The notes beneath the pieces are model-generated. The model was not told the DNA's origin, ran no database searches, and was given only the letters and a program-made list of their open reading frames with translations. From JAJYIW01 sp963781665 (GTDB lineage: Bacteria; Chloroflexota; Anaerolineae; Anaerolineales; Anaerolineaceae): 64,000 nt of DNA. Both the position numbers and the translations under genes were made by a program. Below are positions 59,718 to 64,000 of the stretch, one piece after another. The stretch covers positions 620,001-684,000 of the forward strand of contig CAWAGA010000002.1 in assembly GCA_963781665.1 (NCBI GenBank), written 5' to 3'. Every line of letters starts with the position of its first letter. The stretch's first letter is position 1.

Positions 59718-60383
59718 ATGATGTCCCCGGATATCCGCTTGATTACACTTTCGTCCTTCATCGGCGACGTGAACTGTTATCTGCTCGCAACAAATGATGA
59801 TGGCTTTATCCTGGTTGATAGCGGCTTATCGAACAGCCGCAAGAAACTCCTGCTCGAGCTTGAAAAAGCAGGCTGCCGGCCCGGAAACTTGAGATTGATT
59901 GTGCTGACCCACGGCGACCTCGACCACGTTGGCAATGCTGCGTTCTTGCGCCAGAAATTTGCCACGAAGATCGCTATCCACAGGCTTGAAGCTGAAGCGG
60001 TGATCAAGGGGAATATGTTTGCCAGCCGCAAAAGCCGCCTGCTGCTCGCCCGAATCATTTTCTCATCTATGTTGACCAGGTCTAACCGCTTTACGCCAGA
60101 CCTATACTTTGAAGATGGGGACAATCTCAGCGCTTTTGGCCTGAATGCTCACATTCTCCACATCCCCGGTCATTCCACCGGGTCGATTGGCCTGCTCACT
60201 TCTACCGGGAACCTGTTCTGCGGAGATATGTTTGCCAACACCGACCATCCCGAGCTCAACCCGCTCATGGACGATCTTAAATCCGCTCAGGATTGTCTGG
60301 CCAAACTGAAGGATATTCCCATCAAAACCGTCTTCCCTGGCCACGGCACACCTTTCTTGATGGAGACCCTGCAGCCGGTTTGA
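59718..60383 (+). CDS. MBL-fold metallo-hydrolase, second of a tandem pair
   Basis: 221 residues; ATG pair 59718/59721 after AAGGAGG. Same motifs as its neighbour ('LTHGDLDHVGNAAFLRQKF', 'HIPGHSTGSIGLL', 'LFCGDMF', 'VFPGHGTPF') with the shared phrases 'NRFDPDIEF' versus 'NRFTPDLYF', so the two arose by duplication. The 17-base spacing indicates one operon. Different loops suggest related but not identical substrates. Confidence 0.9.
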   Translation: MMSPDIRLITLSSFIGDVNCYLLATNDDGFILVDSGLSNSRKKLLLELEKAGCRPGNLRLIVLTHGDLDHVGNAAFLRQKFATKIAIHRLEAEAVIKGNMFASRKSRLLLARIIFSSMLTRSNRFTPDLYFEDGDNLSAFGLNAHILHIPGHSTGSIGLLTSTGNLFCGDMFANTDHPELNPLMDDLKSAQDCLAKLKDIPIKTVFPGHGTPFLMETLQPV

Positions 60384-60487
60384 CCTGGTCACTCAACGCA
60401 TCCTGAATGGCAGGTAGGTCCTTCTCATTTTCTGTAATCTATAGGAGCGTTCGAACTTCTTTACATATGACCGGGTACCTTAAGCCA

Positions 60488-60889
60488 TCACACGCATCCC
60501 ACCCCAAGACCGGAAACCCTATTGTGACCTTTGTCAATTTGCCTGGCTAATATATAAAGAACTGCCGGCGGAATGACCACCAGCCAGATAATCAGGAAAT
60601 TCACCAGCCAGTTGCCTTTGATCACGATCCACATCAATTCCCGGAAAAACATCGTGACAATTGTTATTAACCCGCCAATTGTTTCCCATCGCCAGGCTAC
60701 CATGAGTCCAAAAATTGCAATTCCCCACAAACTCAACAAAAACCAATCTTCAACTGAAATTTGTCCACTGCTTGTTGGATCAGGGGTGAAAGCTATCAGC
60801 ATGGCGCCTATGAAAACCAACAAACTCCAGAGGCGCGCGATCCACCGGAATATTTTTGATGAACGTTTGACTAATCCTCGATTTTTCAT
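60488..60889 (-). CDS. Small membrane protein at the end of the feo operon
   Basis: 133 residues with about four membrane helices ('RLWSLLVFIGAMLIAF', 'FLLSLWGIAIFGLMVAW', 'IGGLITIVTMFFRELMWIVI', 'LVNFLIIWLVVIPPAVLYIL'). The layout matches an uncharacterised membrane family (DUF7670-like by appearance). It starts 31 bases past the FeoC-like stop on the same strand, so it may be the last gene of the iron-uptake unit; a direct role is not indicated. Confidence 0.65.
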   Translation of the reverse strand: MKNRGLVKRSSKIFRWIARLWSLLVFIGAMLIAFTPDPTSSGQISVEDWFLLSLWGIAIFGLMVAWRWETIGGLITIVTMFFRELMWIVIKGNWLVNFLIIWLVVIPPAVLYILARQIDKGHNRVSGLGVGCV

Positions 60890-60920
60890 CTCCTGGTTGC
60901 CTTTCTCAAAATCCGACCAA

Positions 60921-61181
60921 TCAGGTCTTTAAGTACCTTGTTCCCTTCTCGGTCAGCGACCAGGTCCTTCCCATTACGTGGCAAGCATTGCTCACACTGC
61001 AAGAATTGCAGGCGGCATCCTCACTGTAGCATTCGGCGTTGTATTCGCTCAAATAGCCGCGCCGGGTCAAGTCTCTGGCAATTTCCACGACCATCTCAGG
61101 CGACACCTTCAGCTGCTGGGCAATCTCGAGCTGGCTTTGAATCTCGCCTTTCTGAATGATTTTCAAGAATTGCACCATCAT
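60921..61181 (-). CDS. FeoC-like winged-helix protein
   Basis: 86 residues. N-terminal winged helix ('IIQKGEIQSQLEIAQQLKVSPEMVVEIARDLTRRGYLSEY') followed by a Cys cluster ('CYSEDAACNSCSVSNACHVMG') like the iron-sulfur-binding loop of FeoC proteins, which tune the FeoB transporter or its transcription. It begins one base after the FeoB stop, in full operon context. Confidence 0.82.
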   Translation of the reverse strand: MMVQFLKIIQKGEIQSQLEIAQQLKVSPEMVVEIARDLTRRGYLSEYNAECYSEDAACNSCSVSNACHVMGRTWSLTEKGTRYLKT

Positions 61182-61182
61182 C

Positions 61183-63486
61183 TCAGATCAACCTCCCCAC
61201 CTGATAAACCAGGACACCAAACCCTAACGACAGCCCAAACATGATGCCCACGCTCGCCATGGTCCACTTCATCGAGCGGGTCTCCTGGCGGATCGCTGCC
61301 ACCGTCCCCACGCAGGGGATGAACAGCATCTGGAAGACCAGCAGCGCCAATGCCGCCTCCGGAGCCAGCACCGCCGGCAAAGTCGCCAGGCTGCCATAAA
61401 GTATGCCCAGGGTGGCGATCGTGTTTTCCTTGGCGACGAAGCTGGTGATCAGAGCCAACAGCACTGGCCAGGGCAGGCCCATCCATAAACCAACCGGAGC
61501 GATGAACCTCCCAAAATCTGCCAGGTAGCTTGTTTCTTCATTCCCATTGGGGAAGTACGCTAAGGCCCATATAATCAGCGAAGCATACAGGATGATCGAC
61601 CCGGCTTTCTGCATGAACCCGACGATATTCTCCCAGATGTAAACCCCAATCGTCCTGGCATTTGGCAGGTGGTAAAGTGGAAGCTCCATGATGAACGGAA
61701 CGTGCTCGTCTTCGAAGAAAAAGTGGTGCAGGACCAACCCCAGCCCGACCAGTACGACCATGTTTCCCGCGACTAGCCCCCAGGCGACCCACAAGGCTGA
61801 GCTGCCGAAAAAGACTGAAGCCAGCACCGCTACCACTGCCATGCGGGCCGTACACGGCACCAACGGCACCAGCAAGGTTGTCAACAATCGCGCCCGTTTG
61901 CTTTCAATAATGCGCGTCCCCATCACCGCCGGGACGTTGCACCCGAACCCCAGCAGGATCGGCAAGAAGCTCTTCCCGTGCAGCCCCATCAGGTGCATCC
62001 AGCGGTCGGTCAGGTAAGCCGCCCGAGCCATGTAGCCGGTATCTTCCATGAAGCCCAGGATGGCAAAGAAAATCATCAGGATCGGCACGAAGGTCAACAC
62101 CAATCCAAAGCCTCCCAGCACTCCACCGGCGATGAACTCCACCAGCCAGTGCGGGCCACCCGTCCATCCCGTTCGCAGCAGGTTAGCCACGACCCCAACC
62201 ATCCCGCTCAACCAGGCCTGGATTGGGCTGCCGATGGCATAGGTCAGCCAAAATACGAATCCCAGGATGGCGACCAGGATCAAGGTCCCGTAAATGGGAT
62301 GGGTCAAAACCTTATCGAGCCGAGACGTCATCCCAACCCGGGTGACTTTCGGTTCAACCACCGCCGCCCGGATCATGCGTGCGATCCATTCGTAACGAGC
62401 TCCGGCAATATCCAGGATAGCGTCTTCGTGCTGGTAGAGCAGCGCGTGCACCTGCTCCCAGGTCTCGACCGGCGTGCACGCTTCCATGGTCAGGTTCAGC
62501 TCTTCATCGCCTTCCAGCAATTTCAATGCTACCCATTCAACCGGATAAGCCGCCGGGACGTAATCTTTTATCAGCTCTTCCAGCCTGGCCAATACGGCCT
62601 GGTGAGCTGGCAAAATAGAAGGTTTTTTTGGCTGGTACTCGCTCTCGTGATTCAAAAGCCGCCGGGCTGCTTCCTCTAAATTGAGCAATCCCTGCCCGTG
62701 TGAAGCCGTCATCGGCACGACCGGCACACCCAGGGCCGATGCGAGCACTTTCGGTTCGACCACGATGCCTTCGTGCACCGCCACATCTATCATGTTAAGT
62801 GCAATGAGGACGGGTGCTGGCAAGAGCAGCAGCTCACCTACCAGGTAAAGGTTGCGTTCCAACGTCGCAGCATCGACCACGGCAATGATCAGGTCGGGTT
62901 TCTCGCGGATGATAAATTCCCGCGCCAGGCGTTCTTCTTCCGAAGAAGCCGTCAGGCTGTAAGTTCCCGGTAAATCAATGACCGTATAAGTTTCATTTTG
63001 ATAATTAAAAGATCCCGATTTAAGATCGACTGTTTTTCCGGACCAGTTCCCGACGTGCTGGTTCATCCCGGTCATCAGGTTAAAAACCGTCGACTTTCCG
63101 ACGTTTGGCTGGCCTGCCAGGGCAATGGTGGTCGTTCTCGCCGCCGAAAGCACCTGGCTATCTGGGATTTTATCAAGCTGAGGATTCGAAACCAGGATGT
63201 GGGCTGCTTCTAATCGCCCGAGGGCAACGCGTGATCCCCGCACTGTGACCAGGATAGGCCCGTGACCGCTCTGCCTTTCAATGGTCACCGCTGCCCCAGG
63301 CGTGAAACCCAGGGTGGCTAAGCGCGATTTGAAATGCTGCCCGCCTTCAAGCCTGCGAATCTGGACTTTTTCACCGGTTGAGAGATCGTTGAGATGTATG
63401 CCTTCCAGCTCTTCCGGGTGAGCTTCGGCAAAATTTGATTCAATCGTTGGTGAGCAATGAGAATGTCGCATGAGTTTTTTGAGCAT
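61183..63486 (-). CDS. feoB: FeoA-FeoB fusion, ferrous iron transporter
   Basis: 767 residues from ATG 63486 (TTG at 63489 is less likely). Residues ~30-100 are a FeoA/SH3-like domain ('LSTGEKVQIRRLEGGQHFKSRLATLGFTPGAAVTI'). The G domain follows: G1 'GQPNVGKST', G3 'DLPGTYSL', G4 'NMID'; then the membrane part with two Gate motifs ('GFGCNVPAVMGTRII', 'FVAKENTIATLGILYGS'). It imports Fe2+ across the inner membrane. The start overlaps the DtxR stop as TGATG, so translation is coupled. Fusion of FeoA to FeoB is known in several phyla. Confidence 0.95.
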   Translation of the reverse strand: MLKKLMRHSHCSPTIESNFAEAHPEELEGIHLNDLSTGEKVQIRRLEGGQHFKSRLATLGFTPGAAVTIERQSGHGPILVTVRGSRVALGRLEAAHILVSNPQLDKIPDSQVLSAARTTTIALAGQPNVGKSTVFNLMTGMNQHVGNWSGKTVDLKSGSFNYQNETYTVIDLPGTYSLTASSEEERLAREFIIREKPDLIIAVVDAATLERNLYLVGELLLLPAPVLIALNMIDVAVHEGIVVEPKVLASALGVPVVPMTASHGQGLLNLEEAARRLLNHESEYQPKKPSILPAHQAVLARLEELIKDYVPAAYPVEWVALKLLEGDEELNLTMEACTPVETWEQVHALLYQHEDAILDIAGARYEWIARMIRAAVVEPKVTRVGMTSRLDKVLTHPIYGTLILVAILGFVFWLTYAIGSPIQAWLSGMVGVVANLLRTGWTGGPHWLVEFIAGGVLGGFGLVLTFVPILMIFFAILGFMEDTGYMARAAYLTDRWMHLMGLHGKSFLPILLGFGCNVPAVMGTRIIESKRARLLTTLLVPLVPCTARMAVVAVLASVFFGSSALWVAWGLVAGNMVVLVGLGLVLHHFFFEDEHVPFIMELPLYHLPNARTIGVYIWENIVGFMQKAGSIILYASLIIWALAYFPNGNEETSYLADFGRFIAPVGLWMGLPWPVLLALITSFVAKENTIATLGILYGSLATLPAVLAPEAALALLVFQMLFIPCVGTVAAIRQETRSMKWTMASVGIMFGLSLGFGVLVYQVGRLI

Positions 63487-64000
63487 CAATGTTTTTGGCC
63501 CCGAGAAACAGTAATTAATGGATTTACCCTAACCGTGTGAGCCAGGTCATCAGGGATTTCAAGTCTTTCTCCATTCACCCACAGCTCTAACAGATGGTTC
63601 TGGTGGCTGCTGACCTCGATCACTGCTCCAGGCACGATTCCCCAGGAATGCAGGCTGGTGAGGTTTTCTGGCATTTCTGGTGTGATTGCTACAACCTGTG
63701 ACCTTATCCCCGGCATCAGGTTGGAAAGGCATTCGCCTTGCAGCGACCCTTTAAGTTTGCTCGTAGCAGCCGCGTCGCTGCTGTTCAAGTTGGGTGGAAT
63801 GCTGCTGCCATGTGGACAAAATTCGGGATCCCCCATCATCCAGGCCAGGCGCTCGGTTACTAATTCGGGCGCGGCGTGCTCCAGCTGGCCGGCGATCGAA
63901 TGGGTCTCTTCCCAAGGGATGGCCAGCATATCCGCCAGAAAACGCTCCCAGATTCGGTGGCGCCGGACCAGCGCTGACGCGACCCGCTCCCCCTTTTTGG
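63486..64000 (-). CDS. DtxR-family iron-dependent regulator with FeoA domain (partial)
   Basis: The frame is open to the right edge, so the N-terminal DNA-binding part is missing. The visible 171 residues start inside the dimerisation domain ('RRHRIWERFLADMLAIPWEETHSIAGQLEHAAPELVTERLAWMMGDPEFCPHG'), with the metal ligands of DtxR/IdeR (Glu, His, Cys), and end in a C-terminal FeoA/SH3 domain ('MPENLTSLHSWGIVPGAVIEV'). It should repress the feo genes when Fe2+ is plentiful. Coupling to FeoB supports autoregulation. Confidence 0.88.
   Translation of the reverse strand, partial: KKGERVASALVRRHRIWERFLADMLAIPWEETHSIAGQLEHAAPELVTERLAWMMGDPEFCPHGSSIPPNLNSSDAAATSKLKGSLQGECLSNLMPGIRSQVVAITPEMPENLTSLHSWGIVPGAVIEVSSHQNHLLELWVNGERLEIPDDLAHTVRVNPLITVSRGQKH

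Noticed and set aside
1..64000. CRISPR array, rRNA or tRNA genes
   Set aside because: No regularly spaced repeats and no tRNA-like cloverleaf or rRNA sequence was noticed on either strand by eye; a tRNAscan or Infernal run would settle it.

Overview
The window looks like a chromosomal piece of a Chloroflexota bacterium, most likely from the Anaerolineae. This is inferred from the gene mix: ECF sigma factor paired with a large extracytoplasmic partner, Elp3, tandem AI-2E transporters, Pro/Thr-rich lipoproteins, an F420-type luciferase-like monooxygenase, CooC and Flp pilin. No rRNA, tRNA or CRISPR array was seen. Base composition is moderate and the strands are mixed, as in a normal chromosome.

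Layout. 1-12.9 kb: late (packaging and head) genes of a tailed-phage prophage, all on the minus strand and running off the left edge: small-terminase-like protein, holin-like protein, large terminase, GH25 lysozyme, portal, then protease-capsid fusion and small structural proteins. This block is split between portal and capsid by 4.7 kb of non-phage genes (MerR/TipAS regulator, EamA exporter, PhyH dioxygenase, HlyD adaptor). A perfect GAAC-N4-GTTC (LexA/DinR-type) site lies before the terminase operon and a degenerate copy lies in the capsid promoter. 13-19.4 kb: a gene-poor stretch with a broken Flp pilin, then a GH1 glycosidase, a gene remnant, a Tat-exported arylsulfotransferase-like lipoprotein and a BON protein. 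19.7-25 kb: ECF sigma factor with its overlapping membrane partner, a lipoprotein, and a receiver/HTH regulator preceded by a promoter, a 19-codon leader peptide and a terminator hairpin. 25-41.7 kb: mostly single-gene units (zinc-ribbon TPR protein, LLM oxidoreductase, cupin, CapA-like lipoprotein, CooC, ChrB N-domain, P-type ATPase, Elp3, FHA-GAF-GGDEF cyclase, methyltransferase with a C10 tract, XdhC, HtrA-like protease). 41.9-43.2 kb: a complete insertion sequence. 43.4-60.4 kb: PIG-L deacetylase, aldehyde dehydrogenase, ClpB, LipB, FHA protein, two AI-2E transporters, a GNAT protein, ClpC, flavodoxin, SDR and two MBL-fold hydrolases. 60.4-64 kb: an iron-uptake operon (DtxR-FeoA, FeoA-FeoB, FeoC-like) running off the right edge.

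A pattern crosses all regions: at least seven recognisable genes are broken by a single-base gain or loss, nearly always in a run of identical bases (TerL, Flp pilin, the sigma-factor partner, PIG-L, ClpC, a GNAT protein twice, and the remnant near 17 kb). The reading frame resumes with strong family similarity each time. Either the assembly carries uncorrected indels or the genome has an unusual load of fresh frameshifts; any claim about a broken gene here should be read in that light.

The least conventional element is the leader at 24.0-24.25 kb (strong promoter, short peptide gene, 12-bp stem inside the peptide gene, U-tailed terminator, then a regulator gene), which has the layout of an attenuator.
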